Shown here: positions 9,532 through 19,759 of the stretch, in pieces
How positions within the stretch are numbered: position 1 is the stretch's first letter
How the letters are laid out: each line of letters opens with the position of its first letter
NCBI GenBank assembly: GCA_001314545.1
Contig: LIHN01000004.1
Location: forward strand, 223,682-287,681
Origin: Bacteroidetes bacterium HLUCCA01
GTDB lineage: Bacteria > Bacteroidota > Rhodothermia > Balneolales > HLUCCA01
Length of the DNA: 64,000 bases
Direction: 5' to 3'
Made by a program: the position numbers and the translations under genes
Notes under the pieces: generated by a model
What the model was told of the DNA's origin: nothing
Seen by the model: only the letters and a program-made list of their open reading frames with translations
Database searches by the model: none

Positions 9532-10764
9532 CTATTCGTACCGTAAGACCTGGCTGGGAATCAGCGAAGCGGCTCTTCGGGCCGGATACCAGCTTGCCAG
9601 CAGGCATAGCACCAGGGAGCCCGCCACAACAAGGGTCACATCCACAGCATTTATCGAAACCGGATAGGCACTGATAATAAACGATTCGGCTCCGGCAAGC
9701 TGCACAAGCCCCCAGGTCTGCTGCGCCCAGCTGACGGCCAGTCCTGCAAGGCCGCCGATGCCGCACCCGATCAAGCCAACCAGCATACCTTGTCGAAGGA
9801 AAATCCGCTGAATTTGCACAGGTGTGTACCCGAACGACATAAGCACGCCGATATCCCGACTTTTTTGGATGACAATCATCGTCAGCGACCCGACGATGTT
9901 CAGCACAGCTACTCCCACAATCAGCATCAGAATGAAGTACGCGCTCCATTTTTCGATGTTCATTACATCGTAGAGGGGTTTTTGCAGGTCATACCAGGTG
10001 CTGACCCTGAAATCATCGCCAAGGGCAGTCTGCAACCGATCCCGCACAGCATCGGCATCGTCAATATTGTGCAGGCGTATGTCATATCCGCTGATCTGAC
10101 CACGCAGATTATACATACGTTGTGCTGCTTCAAGATCTATGAATACCACCGATCCCTCAAAAACTTCACGAAGGTAGAAGCTGCCGCGGACATCAAAGGT
10201 GTAGAAACGCGGTCCGGCAAACTGTGTAAGGGACCGTTGAATACCCTCCGCAGTGAGCAGCGACAGGCGGTCGCCCGGGCCGATACCCAGCTGGCCGGTG
10301 AGTTGGTTGCCAACAATAATACCCGGCCGGCCCTGCTGTACGCTCAGATTGTGTTCACCCTCTAGCAACGCCTGATCCATATCAATAAGTTGAAAGTACG
10401 TCTCCGGCTGAACGCCGCGCACCTCCACCACTTTGTCGGTCCTGCCCCGGTGTGCCAGCAGCGCCTTGCCTTCCATGAAAGGGGAGTACAGGCGGATTTC
10501 CGGAATGTCAGCCAACAGCTCGCTGGTGCTGTCACCGGGCGTGAAAAGTCGCTGCGAGGCAGCCTCAACCCGGATATCCGGGTCGTAACTGAGCAACAGT
10601 CCCTTAATCAGGTCGAAAAAGCCGTTGAAAACGGATAAAACGATGATTAAAAGTGCGGTTCCCACGGTAATTCCGGCTATACTGATGGTAGTAAGCACGG
10701 AGATCAGCGATACGTGCTTGCGCGAAAACAGATAGCGGGAGGCAATGAGTTGAACGGGATTCAT
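9532..10764 (-). CDS. LolC/LolE-type ABC transporter permease (FtsX/MacB family)
   Basis: Inner-membrane permease of 410 residues with the LolC/E layout: a first helix at about 20-47 preceded by RYLFSRKHVSLISV, a large periplasmic MacB-type domain, and three helices near the C-terminus. The opening ASRYLFSRKHVSLISVLT and the sequence KSRDIGVLMSFGYTPVQIQR between later helices are characteristic of lipoprotein-releasing permeases. The cognate ATPase (LolD) is not next to it. It converges on the Mur-ligase-like gene. A role in lipoprotein sorting is the usual one for this family, but MacB-like export is possible. Confidence 0.88.
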   Translation of the reverse strand: MNPVQLIASRYLFSRKHVSLISVLTTISIAGITVGTALLIIVLSVFNGFFDLIKGLLLSYDPDIRVEAASQRLFTPGDSTSELLADIPEIRLYSPFMEGKALLAHRGRTDKVVEVRGVQPETYFQLIDMDQALLEGEHNLSVQQGRPGIIVGNQLTGQLGIGPGDRLSLLTAEGIQRSLTQFAGPRFYTFDVRGSFYLREVFEGSVVFIDLEAAQRMYNLRGQISGYDIRLHNIDDADAVRDRLQTALGDDFRVSTWYDLQKPLYDVMNIEKWSAYFILMLIVGVAVLNIVGSLTMIVIQKSRDIGVLMSFGYTPVQIQRIFLRQGMLVGLIGCGIGGLAGLAVSWAQQTWGLVQLAGAESFIISAYPVSINAVDVTLVVAGSLVLCLLASWYPARRAASLIPSQVLRYE

Positions 10765-10872
10765 AATTCAAAATACGGAAATTCTCCGGCCTGCATCAGA
10801 GCAGGTCGACCGCTAGCGATGTTTCTTTAAAATTTCCTATTTTAGATTTCCACTTAAATTAAAGGTGATACG

Positions 10873-13068
10873 GTGAAAAAAAGTGTTTTAGACCAGGCGC
10901 AAACAGACGCCATTTCAAGGGGAGACCATGACAATCCATTCGCAGTACTGGGGTTACACGTTCTGGATGATAATGGCGGCGTAGTTGTCAGGACCCTGCA
11001 GCCCTACTCGGAAAAAGTTGAGGTCGTCAATGAAAAAACCGGCAAAGCGTATGAAATGAACCGGATTTCAGAGGCCGGATTGTATGAATTACACCTGAAA
11101 ACTACCCAAAAAGCTTTCCCCTACCATTACGTGATGCACTGGCCCGGCCAGGACCCCATCGTCCGACACGATCCCTACAATTATGGTACGCTCATCAGTG
11201 ATTTCGACCTGCAGATCTGGGGCGAGGGAAACCATAGCCACGCCTACAACTTCATGGGTGCCCATGTTAAGGAAACAGGCGGTGTACGGGGTACGCATTT
11301 CGTGGTTTGTGCCCCCTCGGCCAAACGCGTCAGCGTAATTGGTCCGTTCAACGGGTGGGACGGTCGTACGCACGTGATGCGACGATACTACGACCAGGGC
11401 ATCTGGGAAATTTTCATCCCCGGCGTTGAAGAGGGAGCGTATTATAAGTTCGAAATCGCCTCCCATAACACCACCTTGCCGCTGAAAAAAGCTGATCCCT
11501 ATGCTTTTTACTCCGAACTTCGTCCCGGAACGGCCTCCATTGTAACCAATATCGAAGATTATGGCTGGAACGATGCCGACTGGTTGGCAGAGCGAACCCA
11601 GGGCTTTGATCAGCCGCTCTCTGTGTATGAACTGCATGCGGGAAGCTGGAAGAAAAAAGAGAACGGCGATTTTCTCACCTACCGTGAGCTGGCCGCTGAT
11701 TTGATTCCCTATGTCAAAGATATGGGCTTCACCCACATCGAACTGATGCCTGTGGCCGAGCATCCCTACGACCCTTCCTGGGGTTATCAGATCACCGGAT
11801 ACTTCGCGCCCACCAGCCGTTTCGGCACCCCTCATGATTTCATGTTCTTTGTGGATCAGTGCCACCAGGCCGGCATCGGGGTGCTGCTGGACTGGGTTCC
11901 GGCGCACTTCACCAAAGACGACCATGGTCTGCGCTATTTTGACGGTACCCATCTGTACGAGCATGCCGATCCCCGCAAGGGCGAACACAAAGACTGGGGT
12001 ACCAATATTTTCAACTTTGGACGCACGGAGGTCCTAAATTTCCTGATTTCCAATGCCGTGTACTGGCTGGATAAGTACCACATCGACGGCCTGCGGGTAG
12101 ACGCGGTGGCTTCCATGCTGTATCTGGACTACTCTCGGAACGAGGGAGAGTGGATTCCCAATCAGTTTGGGGGTCGTGAAAATCTCGAGGCAATTCACTT
12201 TCTGAAAAAATTCAATGAAGTGGTACACGCCGAGTTTGAAGGTGTTGTAACCATGGCCGAAGAGTCGACCAGCTGGCCGATGGTATCCCGTCCTACCTAT
12301 CTGGGCGGACTCGGTTTCGATTACAAGTGGAACATGGGCTGGATGAACGATATCCTCAGGTACATGGAGGTAGATCCAATATTCAGGAAGTACCACCACA
12401 ATGAGCTGACATTCTCCATGATTTACGCCTTCACCGAGAATTTCATCCTGCCCTTCTCCCATGACGAAGTGGTACACATGAAAAAAAGCATGCTTTCCAA
12501 GATGCCGGGCGACACCTGGCAGAAGTTTGCCAACCTTCGCCTGCTTTATGCCTACCTGTATGCGCATCCCGGAAAGAAATTGCTGTTTATGGGCAGTGAA
12601 TTTGGTCAATGGGGAGAATGGAATGCCGAAAAACAACTGGACTGGCCCCTGCTTGACTTTGATACCCACGGGGGATTGCGAACCTTGATTTCAGATTTGA
12701 ATACACTTTACCGCGAGGAACCTTCCTTGCATCAGGTCGATTTCGACTGGAAAGGTTTCCGCTGGATTAATGCCGCTGATTACGAAAAAAGCATGCTCAG
12801 TTTCATCCGTTACAGTGAAGAGCAGGATGATTACCTGGTGTTTGTGTTCAATTTTACACCTGAGGTATACCGTGACTATGTAATTGGCGTTCCCGAAGTA
12901 ACTCATTTTAGCGTTATCTTTAACAGTGACTCGGAGTATTACGGTGGAAGTAATGTGGATGTGCCCAATACTCAGTCGCAGGCCGGTGACTGGAATGGCC
13001 TCCCAGCCAACATGGGCATTACCGTACCCCCGCTTGGGTGTGTCATTTACAAGCCGGTGAAAGACTAG
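10873..13068 (+). CDS. glgB: 1,4-alpha-glucan branching enzyme (GH13)
   Basis: Introduces alpha-1,6 branches into glycogen. It has 731 residues: two N-terminal beta-sandwich regions including CBM48, then the GH13 barrel. The catalytic triad matches E. coli GlgB with a constant +5 offset: D410 in [11 protein letters not shown]463 in MAEESTSWP and D531 in SHDEVVHMK. The family motifs HAGSWKKK and [14 protein letters not shown] are present. It starts with GTG at 10873, preceded by AAAGGTG, a good ribosome binding site. malQ follows after 24 bases, forming a glycogen unit that ends at the terminator at 14698. Confidence 0.97.
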   Translation: MKKSVLDQAQTDAISRGDHDNPFAVLGLHVLDDNGGVVVRTLQPYSEKVEVVNEKTGKAYEMNRISEAGLYELHLKTTQKAFPYHYVMHWPGQDPIVRHDPYNYGTLISDFDLQIWGEGNHSHAYNFMGAHVKETGGVRGTHFVVCAPSAKRVSVIGPFNGWDGRTHVMRRYYDQGIWEIFIPGVEEGAYYKFEIASHNTTLPLKKADPYAFYSELRPGTASIVTNIEDYGWNDADWLAERTQGFDQPLSVYELHAGSWKKKENGDFLTYRELAADLIPYVKDMGFTHIELMPVAEHPYDPSWGYQITGYFAPTSRFGTPHDFMFFVDQCHQAGIGVLLDWVPAHFTKDDHGLRYFDGTHLYEHADPRKGEHKDWGTNIFNFGRTEVLNFLISNAVYWLDKYHIDGLRVDAVASMLYLDYSRNEGEWIPNQFGGRENLEAIHFLKKFNEVVHAEFEGVVTMAEESTSWPMVSRPTYLGGLGFDYKWNMGWMNDILRYMEVDPIFRKYHHNELTFSMIYAFTENFILPFSHDEVVHMKKSMLSKMPGDTWQKFANLRLLYAYLYAHPGKKLLFMGSEFGQWGEWNAEKQLDWPLLDFDTHGGLRTLISDLNTLYREEPSLHQVDFDWKGFRWINAADYEKSMLSFIRYSEEQDDYLVFVFNFTPEVYRDYVIGVPEVTHFSVIFNSDSEYYGGSNVDVPNTQSQAGDWNGLPANMGITVPPLGCVIYKPVKD

Positions 13069-13092
13069 AACAGAAAACAGACCGAAGACATT

Positions 13093-14643
13093 ATGAAATT
13101 CAGACGCGCGTGTGGCACTCTGGTGCATCCCACTTCATTCCCATCCGCCTATGGAATCGGCGATTTAGGTCCGGCAGCGTACCGTTTTATTGATTTCCTG
13201 GAAGGTACCCACCAGAGTATCTGGCAGGTGCTGCCGCTGGGCCCGACCGGTTACGGCAACTCTCCGTATGCCAGTTATTCAGCATTTGCAGGGAACCACT
13301 ATCTCATTTCACCGGATATACTGGTAAGCAAGGGGCTTATTGACGCCAGTGAGGCTGAGGCCATACGCACACCGGTTACTACCCGGGTAGACTATGAGCG
13401 CGCGTACGCAGTCAAAGAGGCTGTGTTCAAAAAGGCCAGTGCACGCTTTTACGGACAGCTTAACGGCACCCCGAATGCCGATTTTGAAGCGTTCAAGAAA
13501 AACAATGCGTACTGGCTGGACGATTATACCCTGTTCATCGCCGCTCTGGAGGCCAACGGTCGTCAGCCATGGAACACCTGGGACAAAGGCCTCGCCCAGC
13601 GCAGGAAAAAGTCGATGGCCGACTGGCGCAAGAAGCTCTCCGATCATATTGACTACCATTACTGGCTGCAGTTTGAGTTTTTCACGCAGTGGATGGCCCT
13701 GAAGGAGTATGCCAACAGCAAGGATATTCACGTAGTAGGCGACATCCCCATCTTTGTAGACCACAACAGCAGCGATGTCTGGTCGCACCCGGGTTATTTC
13801 GAGGTAGACAAAGACGGAAACCGTCTGCTGGTGGCCGGTGTGCCGCCCGATTATTTCAGCGCCACCGGTCAGCTCTGGGGTAATCCGCTGTACAAATGGA
13901 AGGCACTGGAAAAAGACAACTTCTCCTGGTGGGTTGAACGGTTCCGTCAGATGTTCGTGATGTACGATGCCATCCGCGTTGATCACTTCCGCGGGTTTGA
14001 TGCCTACTGGGAGGTTCAGGCCGACGCAGAAACCGCGATTAACGGTCGATGGGTGAAGGGGCCGGGCCGCAAGTTGTTTGACACCATTCTCCATGAGCTA
14101 GGTGATCTGCCGATTATAGCCGAAGATCTGGGTGTAATAACACCGGAAGTAGTGGAGCTTCGGGATGGGTTCGGTTTTCCCGGCATGAAGATTCTGCAGT
14201 TTGCCATGTCCGGTGATCCGGCCAACAGTTTTTTACCGCATAACTTTGACACCAGCAACTGTGTGGTTTACACCGGAACCCATGATAACGACACTACCCG
14301 TGGTTGGTATGCCAAGGCACCGCAAACCGAGCAACACTGGGCCCGTGAGTACACCCGCTCTGACGGCAGTCAGATTCACTTGGAAATGATTCGACTCGGA
14401 ATTATGAGTGCGGCAGATATGGCCATTTTCCCGCTTCAGGACTTTATGGGGCTGGAAACGGAGCATCGAATGAATCTGCCGGGCACTACCGTTGACAACT
14501 GGATCTGGCGCTATACTGACGGCATGCTGGCTCGTGTCGATGCGGCCTACCTCAGGCATATGGTCGGTATATCGAATCGGAATACCAGGGCTCGGCAAAC
14601 CGATACCAATATTGTGGAGCTTGAGACTGAACAGGCAAATTGA
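13093..14643 (+). CDS. malQ: 4-alpha-glucanotransferase (amylomaltase, GH77)
   Basis: Transfers glucan segments between maltodextrins, working with phosphorylase and branching enzyme in glycogen turnover. It has 516 residues, a normal single-domain amylomaltase length. The catalytic residues are visible as D297 in RVDHFRGFDAYWEV, E344 in IIAEDLGVITPEV and D398 in GTHDNDTTRGW. The N-terminus HPTSFPSAYGIGDLG is the usual donor-site entry of GH77. It is second in the glgB-malQ unit and followed by a strong intrinsic terminator. Confidence 0.97.
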   Translation: MKFRRACGTLVHPTSFPSAYGIGDLGPAAYRFIDFLEGTHQSIWQVLPLGPTGYGNSPYASYSAFAGNHYLISPDILVSKGLIDASEAEAIRTPVTTRVDYERAYAVKEAVFKKASARFYGQLNGTPNADFEAFKKNNAYWLDDYTLFIAALEANGRQPWNTWDKGLAQRRKKSMADWRKKLSDHIDYHYWLQFEFFTQWMALKEYANSKDIHVVGDIPIFVDHNSSDVWSHPGYFEVDKDGNRLLVAGVPPDYFSATGQLWGNPLYKWKALEKDNFSWWVERFRQMFVMYDAIRVDHFRGFDAYWEVQADAETAINGRWVKGPGRKLFDTILHELGDLPIIAEDLGVITPEVVELRDGFGFPGMKILQFAMSGDPANSFLPHNFDTSNCVVYTGTHDNDTTRGWYAKAPQTEQHWAREYTRSDGSQIHLEMIRLGIMSAADMAIFPLQDFMGLETEHRMNLPGTTVDNWIWRYTDGMLARVDAAYLRHMVGISNRNTRARQTDTNIVELETEQAN

Positions 14644-14697
14644 GCGTTTAGAAACTCAGCAAATATTCGTATTTTTGGATTCTAATCCTTGTTTTTT

Positions 14698-14730
14698 AAT
14701 CGGATGGCGGTCGGTCATCCGATTTTTTTT
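14698..14730 (+). terminator. Intrinsic terminator after malQ
   Basis: AATCGGATG (14698-14706) pairs with CATCCGATT (14716-14724) around a nine-base loop, followed by an uninterrupted T run to 14730. It closes the glgB-malQ unit and separates it from the GT5 half gene. Confidence 0.9.
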
Positions 14731-14820
14731 GTCCTTCCGGTTACGGTCATTTACTGTTCAGGCTTGCAGGGTATTTTCTGAACCGGACGGCAGACAAGAT
14801 GTAAATCCTAATCGATTATC

Positions 14821-15621
14821 ATGAAAATACTTTACGCTGCAGCTGAGATATCTCCATTTGCACGATTAACCAACACAGCTGATTTACTGCGTTTTTTACC
14901 GGCTTCTCTGCAGGATAAAGGATTTGAAATTCGGATACTTTTGCCGAAGTACGGTTCTATCAGTGATCGCAGAAACCGTCTCCATGAAGTAATCCGGTTG
15001 TCAGGTATCCAGGTGACCATGGACGACAAGGTTGAGTCTATGAAAATCAAGGTGGCCAGCATCCCGAATGCGAAACTGCAGGTTTACTTTCTTGACAACG
15101 ACACCTATTTCAAGCGTAAGGCCCTTTTTAACGACCCGAAAACCGATCAGCCTTTTGATGACAACGTTGAGCGGCTCGTGTTTTACAACAAGGGCATCCT
15201 GGAAACCGTTAAAAAACTGGGCTGGGCGCCCGATATTATTCACTGTCACGACTGGGCTGCAGGTCTTATTCCCGTACTTGTGAAGTCCGTTTACAAAGAC
15301 GAAGACAATTTTAAGAACACCCGCATCGTTTACAACCTTCATAATCCAGCCAGTCACGGCACGTTTGATGACGAAATTTTCCGTTATCTGGGCACCGATG
15401 AAAGCTTCAACAAAGATTCTGTTAAAACAGACGGTCGGGTAGACCCCATTCGTGCCGGCCTGACCTATGCAGACTTCGTTGTAACCGGTAATGACATGCG
15501 CGATGAAATTCAAAACCAGTATGCTGACCTGAATCTGAGTCCGGAGAAGATTCAGGGGTCACCGTCTGATATTTCAGCCAAGTTTGCCGATTACTACAAA
15601 CGGATCACCGAAGAAGCGTAA
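14821..15621 (+). CDS. Glycogen/starch synthase-like protein, GT5 N-terminal domain only
   Basis: 266 residues matching only the N-terminal Rossmann half of GT5 glycogen synthases: MKILYAAAEISPF, PKYGSISDRR, APDIIHCHDWAAGLIPVLVK, and a later YADFVVTGNDM. Two things are missing. The KxGGL ADP-glucose-binding loop expected near residue 15 is replaced by RLTNTADLL. The whole C-terminal nucleotide-binding half is absent, and no continuation exists in any frame because a DUF4270 lipoprotein follows. Short GT5-like proteins beside DUF4270 recur in Bacteroidota, so this is probably a conserved stand-alone protein rather than a broken gene. Glycogen synthase activity is doubtful; a glucan-binding or regulatory role is a guess. 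Confidence 0.85.
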   Translation: MKILYAAAEISPFARLTNTADLLRFLPASLQDKGFEIRILLPKYGSISDRRNRLHEVIRLSGIQVTMDDKVESMKIKVASIPNAKLQVYFLDNDTYFKRKALFNDPKTDQPFDDNVERLVFYNKGILETVKKLGWAPDIIHCHDWAAGLIPVLVKSVYKDEDNFKNTRIVYNLHNPASHGTFDDEIFRYLGTDESFNKDSVKTDGRVDPIRAGLTYADFVVTGNDMRDEIQNQYADLNLSPEKIQGSPSDISAKFADYYKRITEEA

Positions 15622-15643
15622 CCTTTAAACACAAATTTTCCCT

Positions 15644-16837
15644 TTGACACGCCTTCAAAACTCCTTCCCGCCTTTGGGAGCCTTCCTCTTGTCGCTCGTT
15701 CTGCTGTCAGCCTGTGAGGAAAGCGGTATCGTTGGTTCATCTTTTGTATCAACAGACCCATCGCTGCAATCAGACACCCTGTTGCTTCCCTCCATTGAAA
15801 CCGAGCAATTGGTCACTTTCTCCGGCAATAAATCCAATCTGGCTGCCGGTATATTCGATGACGCACTTTTCGGACAAATATCGGCAACGGCCCTGGTAAA
15901 TCCCGGAATTTTTCTGGGTTCTGACACCGTATTTGCCGATGCTTCCTTTAATCTTGTACTGCAGCGAAGCCAGATTTACGGGGATACCACGGCCACGAAT
16001 GTATATGAGCTCTATGAGCTTACCCGAAGGTGGAGCGGCAATGTCTGGAAATCCGACTCCATTCCGCCGGTAGACGCTGCGCCGTTGCTGACTTTTGAAA
16101 CCAGCGCAGCCGACTCCATCAGTATTCCCCTGCCGGCTTCCTGGTCAGACCGGTACCGAAGCTTTCTGGACTCTACGTCGACCGACCGGGAGGAAGCCTA
16201 CCGCGATGCCATGTTCGGCTTTGCCATTGTTCCGGTAAGCGGAGGGCGTGTAGAATACTTCCCTGTAACCGATGCCTTCCTGAATATTCAGAATCCGGGC
16301 GAACAGGGTGAGGACGATCCCGCACCCATTACAACCGGTTTGCTGCAACGTGCCATCAGCTACACAACAACCGTTCCTGCCGAACTGGAGAGTGAAACCC
16401 GCCTGCGGGTCATGAACGATTTTTCCAGCACCGCCAGGCTAACCATCCGCTTGAATCCGGATGAACTCCCCGATGGGCTAATTTCCCGGGCTGAAGTTGT
16501 GCTCTATGATGATGCGGGTCAGCTGGAAGCCACCCTGAGGCCCAACGAAATCCGTTACCGCACCGGATCGCTCCGGCTCTTCGAAATCGAAGATGACCAG
16601 AAGGAGTTCTACATTACGAACAATCCTATCAGCCTTATTCAACGCGAGGAAGACGGCAGGTATCGTATCGGGCTGACTTCCTACCTCAATGGAGCCATCC
16701 GTGACGGACAGGAAGAAATCATACTCTACTTTACTTCTGATGACGACAACGGGATTATCAGTCCAAACCTTTTTATCAATGCCGGGGACCCGGAAAGGGC
16801 ACCCAAACTGGTAATTACAACCATTAACCCGAGCTGA
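15644..16837 (+). CDS. DUF4270-type lipoprotein
   Basis: 397 residues with a signal peptide ending in the lipobox LLSAC (lipid-anchored Cys24), followed by a beta-rich region. The early segment SFVSTDPSLQSDTLLLPSIET, the many short beta stretches and the position directly after a GT5-like gene fit the DUF4270 family of Bacteroidota outer-membrane lipoproteins, whose function is unknown. The start is TTG at 15644, chosen because it gives a normal signal peptide. It is followed after six bases by an outer-membrane barrel gene and then a TPR gene, suggesting a co-transcribed envelope set. Confidence 0.7.
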   Translation: MTRLQNSFPPLGAFLLSLVLLSACEESGIVGSSFVSTDPSLQSDTLLLPSIETEQLVTFSGNKSNLAAGIFDDALFGQISATALVNPGIFLGSDTVFADASFNLVLQRSQIYGDTTATNVYELYELTRRWSGNVWKSDSIPPVDAAPLLTFETSAADSISIPLPASWSDRYRSFLDSTSTDREEAYRDAMFGFAIVPVSGGRVEYFPVTDAFLNIQNPGEQGEDDPAPITTGLLQRAISYTTTVPAELESETRLRVMNDFSSTARLTIRLNPDELPDGLISRAEVVLYDDAGQLEATLRPNEIRYRTGSLRLFEIEDDQKEFYITNNPISLIQREEDGRYRIGLTSYLNGAIRDGQEEIILYFTSDDDNGIISPNLFINAGDPERAPKLVITTINPS

Positions 16838-16842
16838 GCATC

Positions 16843-18129
16843 ATGAAAAAAGCAATTTTTCTGAGTCTGATATGCGTATTTGCGGCGGGAGTCAGCGGGG
16901 TAACGGGACAAGACCGCTATCAAAGCGGCTCATCGTATTCAGCACTTGCAAGCGGATTTCCGGTCGATTTTCGGTCGTCTCAGGGAGCAGGTATGGGGGT
17001 TTCCGGAGTATCCATTTCCAACCGCCTGGTCACCAATCTTTCGAATCCGGCTCTGTGGCACAATACCTATTTCACGCTGGCCAGCGGAGGGTTGTCCTTC
17101 AGTATGCACGATGCACGTGATGAATTTGGTTCGGCTGTGAACAACCATGTTGCCATCGATCATTTTCAGCTTCAGGTACCCATCTACCGCGAAAGATTGG
17201 GAGTATCTGTAGCCTTGTATCCTGAAACGGCCAGCCGCTTCTCTGCCATCAATCAGTTTTCGGTACCACCGGCAACCGTTGGTGCAGATACCGTCAATTA
17301 TACTACGTTCTATCGCGGTGAAGGCGGATTAAACCGCTTTGAGGCTGGATTCGGCTATAAACTTAGCGAGAACTTCGCTGTAGGATATGCCGCATCGGTA
17401 GTGTTTGGCACGCAACGGACCGCGACGGATATCACGTTTTCCACACCCGGCTACCAGCCGGCCGCCTTTGAAACCCGAATTTCATCGCTTGGTTACGGGC
17501 ATCGCCTCGGCTTCTATGGCCAGTATCTGGGTATAACCAGTAGCAGTGACGGCATCGCCTTCGGTATTACGGCCAGCCTGCCCGTTGATATGGGGGGCAA
17601 GCGGGAGATCAATACCGTCACCGGTAATACGTTGACAGTGGTAGAAGGTGAAGATGAAGGTCCGCAAGGCAATTTGCTTCTTCCGATGGAGCTGAATACG
17701 GGTCTTACGGTGTACTTCAATCGCTATGCCATGCTCACCGGTGAAGTCCTGATGCAAAACTGGTCTGATTATCAAAATTTTGCAGGTCAAACCGAGGATT
17801 TTTTAAAAGACCGGCTTAAATTAGGCGCTGGTTTTGAATATGCAGCGTTTCGCAGACCGGAAAGCTCCCTTTTTACTCGCCTGGGTTACCGTGCCGGAGT
17901 TTCCTATGACGCCGGGCACCTTGAGCTCAACGACAAGCAGATTCAAACCCTTTTGTTTTCAGCTGGCCTGGCCATTCCCTCACCTGTTTCAGGTTCGTCT
18001 GTTGCCATCAACTTTGAGTATGGTTTCAGAGGTACCACATCGCATGAACTGGTTAGAGAAAGAATATTCGGAATTCGGTTAACGTTCAATTTAACAGAGA
18101 TGATGTTCCTGCAACGTCGTCTGCAGTGA
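16843..18129 (+). CDS. Predicted outer-membrane beta-barrel protein (OMPP1/FadL- or porin-like)
   Basis: 428 residues with a cleavable signal peptide (cut near VTGQD) and alternating hydrophobic/polar strands rich in glycine and aromatics through to the C-terminus. The region SGVSISNRLVTNLSNPALW resembles the N-terminal plug region of FadL/OMPP1-type proteins, but similarity is too weak to name a substrate. Its ATG lies six bases after the DUF4270 stop. No enzymatic motif is seen. Confidence 0.65.
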   Translation: MKKAIFLSLICVFAAGVSGVTGQDRYQSGSSYSALASGFPVDFRSSQGAGMGVSGVSISNRLVTNLSNPALWHNTYFTLASGGLSFSMHDARDEFGSAVNNHVAIDHFQLQVPIYRERLGVSVALYPETASRFSAINQFSVPPATVGADTVNYTTFYRGEGGLNRFEAGFGYKLSENFAVGYAASVVFGTQRTATDITFSTPGYQPAAFETRISSLGYGHRLGFYGQYLGITSSSDGIAFGITASLPVDMGGKREINTVTGNTLTVVEGEDEGPQGNLLLPMELNTGLTVYFNRYAMLTGEVLMQNWSDYQNFAGQTEDFLKDRLKLGAGFEYAAFRRPESSLFTRLGYRAGVSYDAGHLELNDKQIQTLLFSAGLAIPSPVSGSSVAINFEYGFRGTTSHELVRERIFGIRLTFNLTEMMFLQRRLQ

Positions 18130-18154
18130 TACACATTCACATAGATCTAAGGTC

Positions 18155-19495
18155 ATGAAAAAATTACTCTTTACCATAATGCTTCTGCTTGCAATTGCTA
18201 CAGGGATGCAGGCACAGCAGACTGAAAATACCGAAATACCTCCTGCTCCCTGGGGACTCAGCCCCATTGAGGTGCTTTCCCTTTTCGGTACGTACTATAC
18301 CAATGACGACTGGGATAATGCCCTGCGGTTTGGCCGGTGGTTGATTATTGCCCATCCCAAGGAAATGGAACTTCCCGGAAATGCCCGATATCGTGCGGAC
18401 AGAAACTTCCAGCGTATGATTGCGGTCTACAACGAAATCGGCAGCCAGCAAAATGATCCGGTATTGCGTGAAGCCTACGTCGACTCGGCCAGAGCTTTAT
18501 ACATACAGGCCCTGGATATATTTACCGACGAGGAAATCGACCGGTACCGATGGGTGTTTGACTATGGCAGGTTCCTGCAGACCAACCGGTCTATAGAAGG
18601 CAATGATATGCTAGCTGTAGAGCAGTATCTCACGCTCTACGAAAAAGATCCGAACCGGCTGGTAACGGAAGCCAACGGATACTACATTCAGTTTATCGTA
18701 GATCAGTATGTGCGGAATGATATGCGCGATGAGGCCATCGACCTGATGGCGGAAACCGAAGAAATGGCTGGTCCTGAAACCATTAATTTCTACGGTACGG
18801 TCCGGGACAGACTGTTCAGTAATCCTGATGAACGGATTGAGTACCTGCTGACTATGGGTGAGACGCTGGACGATCTTGACATGGAAATTCTGGTTGAATT
18901 GTTCGATTTATACAAGAAAGTTGAGAACCGCGATAAGGTCAACGAGCTGGCGGTCAAGCTGTATGAGCGAGATCCCAACTATGAAAATACCATTCGGATG
19001 GCCGATATGGCGGCCGACGATGCCAACTATCGCCGCGTTATTGAACTTTTGCAGGAAGCGCTGACCAAAACTGAAGACCCGGTAGAGCGAAGAGAAGCAA
19101 CACTTCGCATTTCAGATAACTATCTCAATCTGGACAACCTGCAGCGAGCCCGTGAGTTTGCCCGTCAGGCCGCCAGCATTGATAATACCTGGGGACAACC
19201 CTATCTGAAAATAGCGGATATCTACGCACGCTCGGTATCGCAATGTGCCGGCGGTGCCATCGCCAGAGAAGACAAAGTAGTGTACTATCTGGTACTTGAC
19301 TATCTGGATCGTGCCCGTTCTGTGGACGCCTCTACCGCCCAGGCCGTGCAGCGGCAGTACCGAACCTATCAGAATGTGTTGCCATCAGCTGAAGAGAAAT
19401 TCTTCATGAACTGGGAGGCCGGTGATCCAATTCGTGTGAATGGTTCATTGAAAGAATGCTACGGCTGGATCAATGAAAACACCACGATCCGCTAA
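18155..19495 (+). CDS. Secreted TPR-repeat protein
   Basis: 446 residues with a signal peptide (MKKLLFTIMLLLAIATGMQA, then Q) and a mostly helical body with TPR-like pairs, for example PVERREATLRISDNYLNLDN with LQRAREFARQAASID and the following helix. It probably acts as a periplasmic or outer-membrane-facing scaffold. It is third in the DUF4270-barrel-TPR set, 25 bases after the barrel gene, and is closed by a long hairpin. Function is unknown; association with the barrel protein is inferred from adjacency. Confidence 0.75.
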   Translation: MKKLLFTIMLLLAIATGMQAQQTENTEIPPAPWGLSPIEVLSLFGTYYTNDDWDNALRFGRWLIIAHPKEMELPGNARYRADRNFQRMIAVYNEIGSQQNDPVLREAYVDSARALYIQALDIFTDEEIDRYRWVFDYGRFLQTNRSIEGNDMLAVEQYLTLYEKDPNRLVTEANGYYIQFIVDQYVRNDMRDEAIDLMAETEEMAGPETINFYGTVRDRLFSNPDERIEYLLTMGETLDDLDMEILVELFDLYKKVENRDKVNELAVKLYERDPNYENTIRMADMAADDANYRRVIELLQEALTKTEDPVERREATLRISDNYLNLDNLQRAREFARQAASIDNTWGQPYLKIADIYARSVSQCAGGAIAREDKVVYYLVLDYLDRARSVDASTAQAVQRQYRTYQNVLPSAEEKFFMNWEAGDPIRVNGSLKECYGWINENTTIR

Positions 19496-19523
19496 TTTCG
19501 CCTGACGCTTATCTCCTCTTGAA

Positions 19524-19566
19524 TTAACCGTTTCTGAGCAGTATTTTTACACTCAGAAACGGTTAA
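19524..19566. terminator. Long perfect hairpin after the TPR gene, probable terminator
   Basis: A 15-base arm at 19524-19538 (TTAACCGTTTCTGAG) is exactly complementary to 19552-19566, with a 13-base T-rich loop. No T run follows, so it may end transcription inefficiently, protect the 3' end or act with Rho. The rho gene itself follows 193 bases later. Confidence 0.6.
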
Positions 19567-19759
19567 ACTTATTCCTGCCTCTGGCGCTTGTTTGTATAGC
19601 CGCACTACACGTTGTACCTGGCTGGGCACCAGCACTACTCCTCCCCGCAACGAGTCTTATAAAAGCTACAAAAAGTATTCACCACTCCGTCGTTGCGCAC
19701 TCCGCTTACGCAAGATGTATATGAAGAAGAATACGAATACGATTTAAAACCAATCTTTA

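Noticed and set aside
14821..16837. Glycogen synthase broken by a frameshift, with its second half downstream
   Set aside because: The downstream region encodes a lipoprotein with its own signal peptide in the DUF4270 position; no GT5 C-terminal motif is found in any frame.
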